A stretch of DNA of 64,000 nucleotides from Macropodus opercularis. Its lineage: Eukaryota; Chordata; Actinopteri; Anabantiformes; Osphronemidae. Of the stretch, positions 50,001 to 61,860 are shown one piece after another. A program made the position numbers and the translations under genes. Location: NCBI GenBank assembly GCA_030770545.1, contig CM061090.1, forward strand, positions 10,805,501 through 10,869,500. The letters run 5' to 3'. Below the pieces are notes generated by a model, which was not told where the DNA came from, did not search any database, and saw only the letters and a list, made by a program, of their open reading frames with translations. Every line of letters starts with the position of its first letter. Position 1 is the stretch's first letter.

Positions 50001-53000
50001 AATTTAGCCATATTCTGTAGTATTTAGTATTTTAATCAAACAAATACTATAAATAGAAACACTTCTGAAGGAGCCCCACTGACTCACTTATGGTACAACT
50101 CATCTGAATCTAAAATTAGCAACAACTGTGAACATAAATGTGGGAACATATTGTATATGTACACTAAACCACTGAATGTAGTACAAAAGACAATTCTACA
50201 ATGTTTTGGTAATGTTTGATAGAGAGACTTCTTATCAGCAGCTTCTTCCAAAATGGAGAAACAACAGAATTACACTGTGAATTGAAACTTAATAAACCCT
50301 GGTCTGTGTGCACTCATGTGTCCACTCACGGTTGTCGTAAATAGGCTGTGACACCACAGGCTCCAGGGGAAACAGCTCCCCCGTCTGCAGAGTGATGGAG
50401 GCCTGGAAGCAGAGCCGAACTGAATTCAGGTCAAACTCCTCCTCCCAAACCTTGGCCTCCGGAACTGTAGCCAAGACACAGCAGGGGAAAGGTGTGGCTC
50501 ACAGTGAGGCTACACAGTACAAATACTGCTTCCTGTTGCATCGAGGTGATCAGTGTTTAAAGGTGACTCAAAGGAGAGGAGAACAAATACAGTATGCATC
50601 GTTTTGCTGTAAATATATACCCGCCCACAGGTTTTCACCTGATGCACTTATGCAAAGTTGAACAATGAAACAGAAAGTGCTCTGTGCTGCACATTCATCT
50701 GTGAACGTGACTACGTACTGCTGAAGGGGTTATTATTAGTCTGCAGCCTGCAAGTGATGGCCTCATTCACGTCTTTCTTCTTCACACACTGTATACCCAG
50801 GTTCTGAAAACTGAAACAACAGTTACAGTCAGACACAAACCACTCAAGAGTATTGCTCACACACATAACAATACTGTATGTTGTCACTGTGTGTTTTATT
50901 CCTCCCAGCACCTCTACTTTGGAGACTTGCTGCTATTAAAGTCATATTTGAAAATAATATATGATCACTAAGCCCATTGAAATTCAGATAACTTCACTCC
51001 CTCTATGGATCACAGGCCTGTTTCCAGATGTGCTCTTGTAAACCCTGTTTTGTTTCAGCTGTGGTACTTGAAAGTCTGTGGAGCCGTTTGATGTTTGTGT
51101 TCACACAAAAGTTAACAGGAGAACCATAAACAAATTAGACAACAACTTATCACACATTTCTAAATATTTTGTCTTTCGTATTGTTGTTTATTCTAAGTTT
51201 ATTTGAAGCGGAGATTAGAGGCAGGTGTTTTGGTGTCTGGGAGTCTGGAGCAGATATTAGGGTCTTGACTATCACATTTGATCTGAACGACACAGCTTTG
51301 TAGAAGTGTTTCACGGCGCAAACAAAATTGTGAACCATATAGGTTCACAATTTTACCACCATATAGAGGTGTTGATGCTAAACAGTGCAAGTGGAAAGGA
51401 TTTGGACTCCACCACAGTTGACCGTCAGGGAAAAAGCAGAGATTGTTCAGCACCATTACTCTACACCAAGAGCAAGCCTCTAACAATCCGGAAGGAAATC
51501 TCAAGTTAAGGTCTCTCCTGAAATAGCTAATACCAGTGTTTATCAGTCCATTATCAGGAAAACGTTGCAAAGCTCCAAGTCAAAGCCTCTACCCTTCAGA
51601 ACAACACTGCTTCCTCTTTGATTTGCTCAAGGGCATAAGGATAGGCCAGGCGCTTACTGAAAAAGTATGCGTGAAACCACACAGACCAGAATGGCTTTAT
51701 TACTAACTTCACCATGTTAATCCTACAGAAATCCTGTGCGGGATCTGAACCAGGGACTTCATGAAAGGAAGCCAATAAAGATCACTGAGCTGAAACTGTT
51801 CTGTAAGGAGGAGCGGACGTTTACGTTTAGCTGATGCCATCATCGCAAAACAGGATCAGAACCAGAAATGGGTTCACATACTTTAACCACAGAGTAATAT
51901 TTAAGATCGGATCGTTTTTCACACTGAAGTTACGACTGATTAGAGCAACAACAGAACAGATATGAGGCAATTTAGTCTGTTCTTGGGTGAACACAATAAC
52001 AGCAGCTTTAGGACGTTTAAGAGGCCCTGACAAAGGTCAAAACATGTGTAACCTTTTCCATAGAAAATGCATCACAGTGACTTTCAGAGTGAAAAATAGA
52101 TGACTAATATACACAACGCCTACTGTAATATGTGTTATTTCAATAGTAGTGGTTTCATCACTCAAAAATAGCTGCAGAATGGTGGACTTTACATCAAACC
52201 TACAGGGGTGAGCTCTGCTCGTTCAAGTAATGTATGCTGTTAATGTTTTACTCCTCTACTGGCCGCTAGATTTACCAGGGCGACAGTAAACACAAATGGT
52301 CATGGATTTATCTAGGTCACTCACACAACAGCCACTTTGTTTTGATGTGAAACTGCTGTTCCCACCGCTCACCACCATCCTGCCGCGTACATCGTTTCCT
52401 TGTATACCTCGAGTACAGAGGGCAGTGTATTCGCAGCACACCTACCTATGTATCCTTCGCTCCTGCAGGTCAGCCTCGTAGTAGCCGTGTTTGCAGTCTT
52501 TTCCAACCAGTTCATGGGGGTGAGGCTTGTGTGGCACATTTTTCGTCACCAGTGAGATACGGACTCGGAGGGGCCCGTTATAGTTGTGCACCTGCAGGTG
52601 GAGAGTTATGTTCAGTTGAGAAGTTCGCTTTAAAGGCATTTTGGAGAAGTGGTGCATGCTTGCAGTCACCTAGCAAAAAGGGCTGAGGCCACCAGACATA
52701 CTAACATGTAATAACTGACTAATGTAACTAATATATAGAACGAAGAAGCAAATTCAGGTCTTCAATACAAAAGACGATGCTGTCGAGAAGGGAAGAGCTC
52801 AAGCCCAGGATGGAAAAATATACCTACAAGCACCTATGGAACTCCTTAATTAACAAATACCTGTAGTCTGGAACGTTTCAGTACCTTTGCCTTTTATAGT
52901 TTACTTATTACATGGTGACACACAATGTCAACTGAACAACAATAGTAAAGATAGCTCAGATGTAAAGAGAGTGGCTCAGTAAAGATTATTTGGTCAATAA

Positions 53001-55361
53001 GCCTATAAAGGACCGGAACTAAAGATTTTGCATGACTGATGCATTCCTCCCTTACCCGCTTTAATTCAACAAATGGCAGCTGTAAGTGAAGAACAACATT
53101 TGGTAATGCCTCATCTGAAACTCAGGTTACCCAAGTACAGTTGAGAACAGGCTTCATTAATAAGGTAACATTGTAACTGGAGTAATGTTATTCCTGTAGA
53201 AACTGCAGCCATGTGTTAGAGACACCAAAACCTGTTGAGAGGCGTTCAGACATTAGTGAATGTGGGTCATCCATGTTTTGTGAGGGTAGTATAGCACTGT
53301 AGTGGCCATTTTTATACTACCAAACTACTGCAGAACAAATTGCATCCAACTGACCTTGATGGCTGGGTGGGTCTTAGTGGTGTCGTTGCTTTTCTCTCCA
53401 GGGATGCTGCCGGCTGATCGTCCCTCACACTTGTACCTGAACCTCATCCCTCTCTGCTTTGGCTGCTCAATGATCTCTATGTAGGGGGCTGCTGGTTGGA
53501 TTGGGGCACAGACGAAACAGAGGGTGACGTGATATAAACGAAGCCACGTTGTGTTTTACAATTCCCAAACGCACAATGTCCAAGTTGCGAAACCTCTGCT
53601 CTCTCCTTCTACGAGTGTGTTAACACGCTACCACCTCTGTCGTCAATCATTCGAGTGGAGTGTTGAAATGCTCGAGGCCAATATCAGCCCTGATTCCTAC
53701 AGAATGCTGATCATTTACGGGAAAAGGCTTCTTACCTGAGTTGAGCGGGGTCATGCCCCACGCATACATGCCTGTGTGAGGAACAAAAAAAACAGAACTC
53801 AGCCACTTATTTAAGTCTTCAAACAAACAGCAGTTCTCCCAGCTACGACAATGACGCACAGTACGCCGTGGCAGAGGAGATGACAGAACCCAAATGCAGC
53901 TTCAGCACATATTTGTGGCTTAGTAAAGAGTTTGTCACTGGTGCCGTGGTTCAGAGTGGAAATCTACTGGACAGTGTTGCGTTCAGGGAGGTCAACGGAT
54001 GAGGAGCTTACCGCTTCCCAGCTAAATATAATTACTCGCCATAAACCGCCTGCCAAGTCTGGAAAGAAGAAGAAAGTACGAAGGAAGGCAAACAATGATA
54101 GGCAGGGTGTAATATCAGTGTCACATTACCCGCCTTGTGTGAGTGCAGAGCGGGCAGTCTTCCAGTATCAGGTTCTCTGTTAATGAATTGCAGAGATTCA
54201 TAAACAGAAGCTGGGCGTGATGTAAGATTAGGTGGACATGACTGCACCTAACATTCAATAGGACTTGTTCTAGTTTTCAGTGAGCATTAGATGCTTTCCA
54301 AGTTGTAACATGCCTGTTTCCCAGCCTCAACCCCAAAGACCGGCGGGAGACTGGTTTAAAGGTGGTGGGTGTGTGTGAGATATCTGAATTATTATGGACT
54401 GTAGAAACAGACAAAGCAAGAGCAGCGAGTAAGTGAGTAATAGTTGCACTGTTCGAGTGTGAGAACCTGGATGCTGTGAAAGTGAAAGTACACAACTACC
54501 AGTTTGGCGCTCGTCAGTCATTGAAGGCACTATTATCAAAACACAGCTGAAGCCTTTCATGTTCATTATGTGAATCACTTTAACTCCCACAGTGGCCTCA
54601 CTCCCTCGTTCAACTCGTTTCATGATACTACTAAGTAATTCGTACGAATACGATGCCGATCCGTTTAGCGATTTCCATGAAATGCAACAACGAGGAAAGA
54701 CACGTAACGCTGCATTCAGCCAAGCCAATTCAAAATGAGGGTATCTGAAATTCCCCCCTTGCAGGCAAAGAAAAAGGTGACACATAATTAAAACATGGGG
54801 GCGTTTTAACATCTCAAAATATTAAGGCAGGTCATTTCCATACTTTCCGTCTCGTACATTTGAGGTGGGCGGACAAGTTTTTAATGAAACGGATGATACC
54901 TGGCCTGTGATATGGTCGCGTAATTGAAGAGAAATCGTTTACAGTGACCAACAAACGCTAAGATTTCGATTTACATATCGCGTGTTTGTACAATGAACTG
55001 ATGTGGATTCAAATGTACGGAGCGTAGCGTGTTTAGCAGCAGCGACCCAGGAAATCCAGGAGGTGGACTTAACCCAACAGGCCTCTTGGCAGCTCGACAC
55101 TTGTCCGCACCGCCGACAGCGCCCATCAACCAGCGGCACGAACTTGTAATTCGATTTTGCACAGTTGCGGGATAACGGGCCCCGTTACGCTACGGTTTCT
55201 CCTGAACATTCGCCTGCTACCCGACAACAGCAGATCCCTCCTGTTAGCGCAAAGCCCGATGGCAGCGGGGCTTTCCCCTGTGCGCAAAACAACTCCCTGT
55301 GCAGTTTCCCCAAAAACTGTCTAAGAGCAGGACAGTAGCCGCAGCGCCACTTACCATCCAT
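46161..55361 (-). CDS. rela (NF-kB subunit p65)
   Basis: Transcription factor held in the cytosol by IkB; after release it enters the nucleus as a p65/p50 dimer and activates immune and survival genes. Ten coding exons: 55355-55361, 53736-53771, 53355-53488, 52446-52591, 50719-50810, 50330-50464, 49734-49838, 47481-47777, 47317-47400, 46161-47026. The sum is 1902 nt, or 633 residues (human 551). Exon 1 encodes only ATG GAT G. All sites are GT-AG and phases match. The N-terminus MDGMYAWGMTPL differs from human MDELFPLIF but leads straight into YIEIIEQPKQRGMRFRYKCE. The tail is longer and more Ser/Thr/Asn-rich than human. Neighbours drap1 and C11orf68 are linked to RELA in human too. Confidence 0.97.
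47481..53771 (-). CDS. rela exons 2-8: Rel homology domain and NLS
   Basis: The DNA-contact loop RFRYKCEGRSAGSIPGE (30-46) includes redox-sensitive C35. KPHPHELVGKDC and FQNLGIQCVKK follow. The dimerisation half holds APNTAELKICRVNRNSGSC, GGDEIFLLCDKVQKEDIEV and FSQADVHRQVAIVFRTPPY. The PKA-type site RRPSD is present (S273, human S276), then MDFQYLPSD and the nuclear localisation signal KRKR (298-301). Exon 8 (47481-47777) runs two to three codons past the NLS in the human alignment. The residue aligned with acetylated human K310 is Gln (Q307). Every other classical RHD contact that I can align is present. Confidence 0.96.
51324..51354. repeat. perfect 13-bp inverted repeat in rela intron 4
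   Basis: AAAATTGTGAACC and its exact reverse complement GGTTCACAATTTT are separated by ATATA. This could fold as a hairpin in the transcript or be the ends of a small decayed mobile element. Confidence 0.85.
55267..55278. promoter_or_regulatory. consensus NF-kB site inside rela intron 1
   Basis: GGGGCTTTCCCC fits GGGRNWYYCC exactly, and it reads as a kB site on both strands. It lies about 80 bp after the exon 1 donor, within the likely promoter-proximal region, so autoregulation by NF-kB is plausible but untested. Confidence 0.55.
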
Positions 55362-55379
55362 GGCTGTGTCCGACACCGG

Positions 55380-57451
55380 CTCGCGCTCCCTCGTCTACGG
55401 CTCAGTTTTGTGTGCGTTGCTGTTGTTGTTATTGTGTTTTAGGCTACAAACACGACTTGGGGCCCCGTAAAAACTTCTTGACAGAGCGGTTCTGTCGCCT
55501 CCTACGCTCCACCCACCGCTGAGACGCAGCGAGCGCACGGAGTAAAGCGCGACGCACTGGCAGCGGCGCACACGGTTTCCGGTCGGAACAGCAGAACTTT
55601 ATGACAAGCGCTGAGGTGCCTTGAAAATAACTTTATTACTCATGTTTAATATTGTATTTACTTTCAAGATATTTATTTTGCCGTATCAAACTTTACTAAT
55701 TAATATGTCAGGCTCATAAAATGTGATTATTTAGTAAACCAAAAATCAAACGAAACAATACTGTTAGTCATAGTCATCGTCATCCATAGTCTGTTAATAA
55801 AAACTGTGTTTTGTCCAAGTCTAGGCGCACAGACTATGTAAAATTATGTTTTTGTGATCACGTTGACTCCATTAAAAATTTAATAATTTAATTTACTTTA
55901 TTTGAGAAAATATTTCACCAATATTTGCACAAGATTTGAGCAGATTCACTCATTGTTGCAACGTCTATGTCGTCTGTTTACAAACGTTTTGCTCTTATTT
56001 CAAAGAGAAATGTCATATTTTCCGGTGCCGTCTTGTAACTTGACAGGCTGTTGCTCCGTCTTTTTTTTTTTGCATTGCAACTTGCCACCACCCACTCAAA
56101 ACTGCGCGGAAATACCCAGATGACGCACTTGAAAGAGACAGAAAAATGGGTTGAGTGGGAGAGGCAATAAAATAACTTCTGGCCTTAGTCATAACCTGGA
56201 AGAAAGCTTTCGACCGGATCCACCTCAATCTGTACTCATTTGTTCTCGGGGTATACTTTTGTAAACAACCTCATCAATTTAGAACACTTAACTTTTAAAT
56301 TGTTACGAATATCGCAAAACGGTAAACACACATTGACCTAAGTTACATCCTACATCTGACCCATGGAAGGAAGCATTGGCAGGTCGTAAGACTGGAAATG
56401 CAGTGAACATTATTATTAGAAGAATTTCATAAAATGTGTAACATTTGTTCATTGTCTTTCCTTTGCTCGTTTATATTTTGTTTGTTTTCTGGTGTTCTAA
56501 GGTAAATCGTTAAAAAACAGTTTATCTTCACAAACACTCCCATGTTTTGACATGTTAAGATCAGTAGATGGCGCTGCAGGGGAGTTAATCGCATTCGGAT
56601 GTTATTACGCGCTGTGCATTTGATAACATCTACTGGGTGTGTTGAAGCACACAGAACATACTGGTGACTAGAAATGACAAGTGATGACATTTCAAATTGT
56701 CTATTAAACATTTCTTCACTGGCTTTGTGTCATTGTATCATCATATTATAGCAACCTGTTGCAAATGAACTGGCTCGGTCTGTTGCGTTCAAACGACTTT
56801 GGCAATCGTCGTTCTAATTGAGAAAACAATCAGATCAAAATATTACGGAGGTGTTATTTGACACTCGGGCTTGTTCTGGACTCCCTGCATGGGTGTCGCT
56901 GGGTGCTCGGCTTTCAAGGCACAGTTATAATCAGCGTTTGTAAGATTCAAATGCCGCGCGTGTGCTCGGATAAACCTTAACTCTATGCATTTGTTCTGCA
57001 TTTTTTTACTACAGGTACAGTCACATTCTGGCGTCGCTGCTGGAAACACGTTGATATTTTGGATATTTACACCTTACTACCAGGCCCCTCGTCTTGTTTA
57101 GAAATGTGTGGAAAGTAATGCTTGAATACAGTAGAGAAACTACGAACGCGCGACAGAAAAGTATTGCGTTAGGAAGCCGCATTGTTTGAGCAGACGCGTC
57201 AAGCTGAGCAGTGTGGTCCGTGGTTCAAAGCTCCACAAAGAGGAGACACTGAACGTCCTTCGCGGGCAGTAACGACGAATCCTCTCATCGTGGTCGAAGC
57301 TAGAGTTTCCGCGCTGCATGTGAAGGCGCCATGACGGTGGCGAACGGGAGGCCCGCTGGTGGGAGGCGGCTCGCGGCGGGCTTCGGTGCGGTGAGGCGGC
57401 GCCCGCCCTGCCTGCTCCAGACTGCGGCGGGCACGACTGTGCGACACAGAA
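55380..57451. promoter_or_regulatory. divergent rela / PP1 promoter region
   Basis: The two start codons are head-to-head 2.09 kb apart. CpG-rich islands sit at each end (about 55.38-55.60 kb for rela, 57.15-57.45 kb for the phosphatase), with A/T-rich DNA between. TTTCCGGT (near 55578) is ETS-like. No coding frame is convincing in the middle. Confidence 0.6.
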
Positions 57452-57503
57452 ATGGCGGAGGGGGAGTTGGACGTCGACTCGCTGATTTCCAGGCTTCTAG
57501 AGG
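57452..57503 (+). CDS. PP1 catalytic subunit (beta type), exon 1 only
   Basis: Ser/Thr protein phosphatase 1 catalytic subunit, which acts through targeting subunits on many phosphoproteins. Only the first exon is in the window: 17 codons, MAEGELDVDSLISRLLE, then one base of a Val codon before G/GTGAGT. Human PPP1CB begins MADGELNVDSLITRLLEV, a near match. PPP1CA begins MSDSEKLNLDSIIGRLLEV, clearly less similar. Exon 1 ending after LLE-V(1 nt) matches the family structure. PPP1CB is not beside RELA in human (PPP1CA is on 11q13), so the gene may be a fish beta-type paralogue. The exon has a CpG island in front. Confidence 0.8.
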
Positions 57504-59147
57504 GTGAGTTCGCGGCCACGCTGTTGGTTATTTTCCCGCTGGTTAGCCACGTTAGACCGTAAAGTGTTATTTAGACCCGCTTTTACACCGAGTTGACAAG
57601 AAAACGAGCCACTTTAGTTGCTAGCGTAGCGTTAGCCCGAGCTGGAATGAGCCGGACGAGTCCCGCCTGGTGTTAATACGAACCACGGGCACAGCTTTAG
57701 TCTGTCACTGCTGTTATTATTGATTTATAAGCTAAAGTTACACCTGGGTGCTTCCAGAAGTAAATATGTGCCTTCATGTTCAACTAAGTAGTAGCGGGAG
57801 GACTGCGGCGTCCGTACAGGTTCAGTAATGGAGGCAACCTGAGAATTGTTCCGACGCTTGTATGACATCATTAGTGGTGTTATTAATACTGTATTCAACA
57901 AGTAAACCCCAAATCAAGTTGAGGTTTCGTCCTAAAACCCTCAGTCGGAACCTTTTCGCACTTTCCCACCAGCTTTTAAAGAACTCAAACCTCAAACAGG
58001 AACAGCAGCTTGTGTTGGAAATCAGCCCCAGAGGTTTGGTTTTCTTCGTTTCAACAAAGTTTGCTGCCTACCTCAACACGCTTGGTCCTGATTTCAAACA
58101 TATCTGTACTAGCATGTTTTAAGTGTATGTCCATTGTCATGTGCAAAACGTCTAAGGTCAAGGTTTGGGTGTTTCTACGTGGGGGCTGTTGAACAGCAGT
58201 GTGTACTAGACACAGGTATTAATGATATTTCACTTTAAACAAAACCGCAGATTATGTACCATGTAGATGTTTAACAGGAAAGTAGAAGCAGTTCCAGCTA
58301 CAGTTCTGCGAACCATGACTCGTTAAAGTACATTTCGCTTTGTTACTTATAGAGGTATTTACATTTAATGCAACTGTGCAAGTATCACCTCCTGGTCTTT
58401 ATGCTGATGTAAATTTGTTTCTACCTATTCTGTAAGTGGCTGGGTTCATCCTCATGCCTATATTTTGAAAATGCCATGCCTTCTGTTCAGAGAAAGCAGT
58501 GTTGTTAGTCCTGCAGCACTGTTACGGGTTGAGTGGTGGTGGATGGAGTCAGTGGCTGGGCACAATAAGGGATACGGAAATAAGAACTGCTCTGTCTGTC
58601 TCCCTGTTGTCACTCTCTTGAGACAGGTGATGTTTTAAAGATCCAGGCAGCGGTGAACAAACGATCTTGATGCACTGAGAAGCGCAGTTTGTCAGTGAAT
58701 GCCAATAAATGAGCGCACTGTGGATGTACGTGTCAGTATAACCTAATCATCTGGATTGATTTGGACTGGTTACATAATACGGCTATTTTGTTCTTACTGT
58801 GTAACAGCTGTATAATGCATCTGCACTTTGACTCTGTATTTTCGTCTGGACGGGTTTATACTGCAGCTAGTCGTAGCTTAACATTTAGCTGTTATTTTAT
58901 GCAGCGGCGAGGAAACGTCAGTGGAGGAAATTGGCGAATGTCTGTCCCTAAAGGCTTCCAGATGTGAGCCGTGAATATATTCAACTAGACGTCTCCTTAC
59001 AGCCATGTTCTCTGGCTCATTTTGGTGTGAAAATGCCAACTGACAGTCAGGCCCAGCAGTAATGCTTCCCTGACAGCCGCTAGTTCTGGATCAGAAGCAG
59101 CTTTCCATTAATTTTAATGACAAAAATGACTTGAGTGTTTGGTGCAG

Positions 59148-59150
<3 letters not shown>

Positions 59151-59198
<48 letters not shown>
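59151..59198. repeat. (GT)24 microsatellite
   Basis: Perfect GT array of 24 units, followed after two bases by a GCGCGCGC tract. Alternating purine-pyrimidine DNA of this type can adopt Z-form. Confidence 0.97.
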
Positions 59199-59199
<1 letters not shown>

Positions 59200-61588
59200 T
59201 GCGCGCGCTTTGGGGTTTGTTGATGATTGAGGAGATGCAGGGTGCAGGCTAGGCAGGACAGTCTCAGAGCTGAGGGCTGACTTCGTGCACAGCAGGGCTG
59301 CAGTTATGTTGTTGCACGAGAGTTGTGTTTGTCGCTTTCTGTTTTGCTTTACATTTAAGTACTTCATCTGTGCCTACTGTTCATTTTGCATGACAGTTGA
59401 CAATATGTAATAATATACATGTGGTGAATCAACTCTTTCCTAAGTGGCTAACATTGTTTCTGTGGCAGTGTGAGTGCATGGAGTTCTTGGTGTACAGGCT
59501 GTGGTCATGTCATATCACCAGAATGCTGAGGATGGTTATAGCTTCCAAGGAAACCAGGCATAAGCAATCACACTGTGCTCTAGTATAGCATTTGTCAATT
59601 ACATCTCTGCTACTGAAGTAGCCCAACCTAAGTTGTTTTTTTAATCACATCTGTGACTCAGAATTGCAAGTTGGAGACTGGTGTTGTGACAGCTTTCCCC
59701 AATTTTAGTTTAGATGACATAAAAGCAGCAGTAGTTGGAAGAAAATGAGGGGTGTTTAAATATAAACAGTGTTTCTCCAGATTCAAGAGCTGGGTCTGAA
59801 ATCACTCAATTATTGTCCTCTGTAAAACAGGGGTCATTGCTTTAGGGGATTGTAAACTTTTTTGACTATAGATATATACAGTGGATGGATTTACAGACTC
59901 CATTCAAACACTCAATTAGAATGGCAGATGGCAAACACAGTGCACTTTATTTCAAAGGGTGTTTTTTGACATGGCTAAGGACTAGCCTTGGTAATTAGGT
60001 AACACCTGGAGACAAATTTGGGCCATACACAGGCAAATAGATACATTTACTTCAGTTTGTATTTGCAACGGGTGTTTTTAAGATTTGACCTTTCAACAAC
60101 GCAAAGACGTCTCACAGGCTTTTCCCTCTAATGAAAGCTCGAGATCCCACGTTTTAGTCTAGTAAACCAGATTACCGCCTGCATTCCTGTAGACACTTAC
60201 TGAACAGCCTGTCGCTGATCTCCTCCTGACATTTAGTTCAAGAGCTCACCTTGCTGTGATATAGAGGAAGAGTAGAACCTTTTCACTAAGCCAGGAAGGG
60301 ATTTTGGCGTGGTCCTTGACCACTTCAACAGGAGGTTGATGTCTCACTTTGTCTGTGAGATTTGGTGCCAGTCAGGAACCTACATAGTCATCCACACAGA
60401 CACACACACACACACTGTATGCATAGCTCTCTGATCTCCTACTAAATGTCAACAGACACAGCTGTCCCTGGTAGAAAGTAGCATAGTCCTTTGGAAACAC
60501 ACACAAGGGGAGAGTTTTAAAAGGGCAGTACTCTAATACAGTGGACTTCTAGTGCACTTGTGCTTTAATCGTTTACCTTAAACATTGCTTGGGTACGTTG
60601 TTATTGGGGTTACACTTATATCGCCTATATTTATGAATGCTTTGTTTTGGATAACAAAATGCAGCAAAGTATAAATAATCTGTGCTTTTTTCCAATTAGG
60701 TCGGAAAATTAAATGATTTTTCACCAACGACAAAAGAGCAGTGTTTGTGGATTTATGTGAAAATGTGAACAGTAGCTGTGGGGGAAAGGCTTTGTCTAAA
60801 CATTCAACGCACATGACCGTAACTATGCAGTTGTCAAGCTGACAGGCTGAACCTGATAGACTGCTGGCATGGTTTGTAGTGTCTGGAGCCTCCTGGGTGG
60901 CTTTAACATGCAGCTTTCTGGCCTTTCTGATTTTCTTGTCACAATGAATACAATGATTTACTACATTATTTAAAAGTATTTTTGAAGCACCAACAACGCG
61001 TTTCACTGTGAAACTACCTCGGTCTGTTGCTGCACGCTTGAGCTGACGTTGCATTTTTCCTTTCCTCTGCATGTTAGTGTACAGTTTACTTCACCAACCT
61101 TGTTTTTCTCCTGTTTGTCAAGCTCTCCCCCACCTGGTCCCTCCTCGTCCTCATTAAATTTTACTCGTGCTGTACATGTGTGCCGTGATCCAGCAAAGAG
61201 GCTATTGCAGACTCCAGCTTTCCCAACGTGCCCACGCTAAGCCCACACCAGTCCAGGCTTTAGTGACAACAGGCCCTCTGTCTAGCCTGCCAACACAGGT
61301 GGCTCGTAGGCTTTATGTGGCACAATCAACACCACAGCCCCATACAGGAGCCAGCGGGAGAAGGAGGCTCCATGGAAAGTTGTATTTTAGAGCCATTTTG
61401 TCGTTTTGGTTTATGGGCAAAAAAGGCAGCCAAGTTGTATCTTGAAATGGGTGCAAAAAATCGCCAAGAAGAGTATTTCAGTTTTTAGGAACAGTCTGTG
61501 TTGTGTCCATTTCCTGAAATGGATTTGAAATCGACTGGCAGTTTTTAATATTTAACGTCAACTGTTAATATTGTGTTGTGGATGCTGT

Positions 61589-61609
61589 GTCTGTCTGTCT
61601 GTCTGTCTG
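61589..61609. repeat. (TCTG)n tetranucleotide run
   Basis: About five units of TCTG/GTCT in the PP1 intron. Confidence 0.85.
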
Positions 61610-61659
61610 CATTGTGCACTGTGCTAGCATTGTGTTGCTAAAGGATAACCTTGTTTTCA

Positions 61660-61860
61660 GTACAATCCATCACAGGGCCAACATATAGAGACAGACCATA
61701 GATTCACCGTCGCACTCTCGTCTTGGGACAGTAGGAGGAAACCCGTGTAGGTGGAGAACACCCACACAGGAACCCAGGAAGGCTCCTGGCCAGCTGTTGC
61801 GAAACGCTGCCTTAAGACTTTGTGCTCTTGCATGCTAGGGCCTAACTGGAAAGCCAACAG
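61660..61860 (+). repeat. second degenerate copy of the 3.3 kb repeat
   Basis: Contains CAATCCATCACAGGGCCAAC, then ATTCACCGTCGCACTC, GGGACAGTAGGAGGAAACCC and GTGGAGAACACCCACACAGG in the same order as the known fish repeat tail. It shares its order and orientation with the copy near 3.28-3.47 kb. Confidence 0.6.

Noticed and set aside
51360..51700. Transposase-like coding in rela intron 4
   Set aside because: Frames on both strands are short and stop-interrupted, and I could not match them to Tc1, hAT or piggyBac motifs.
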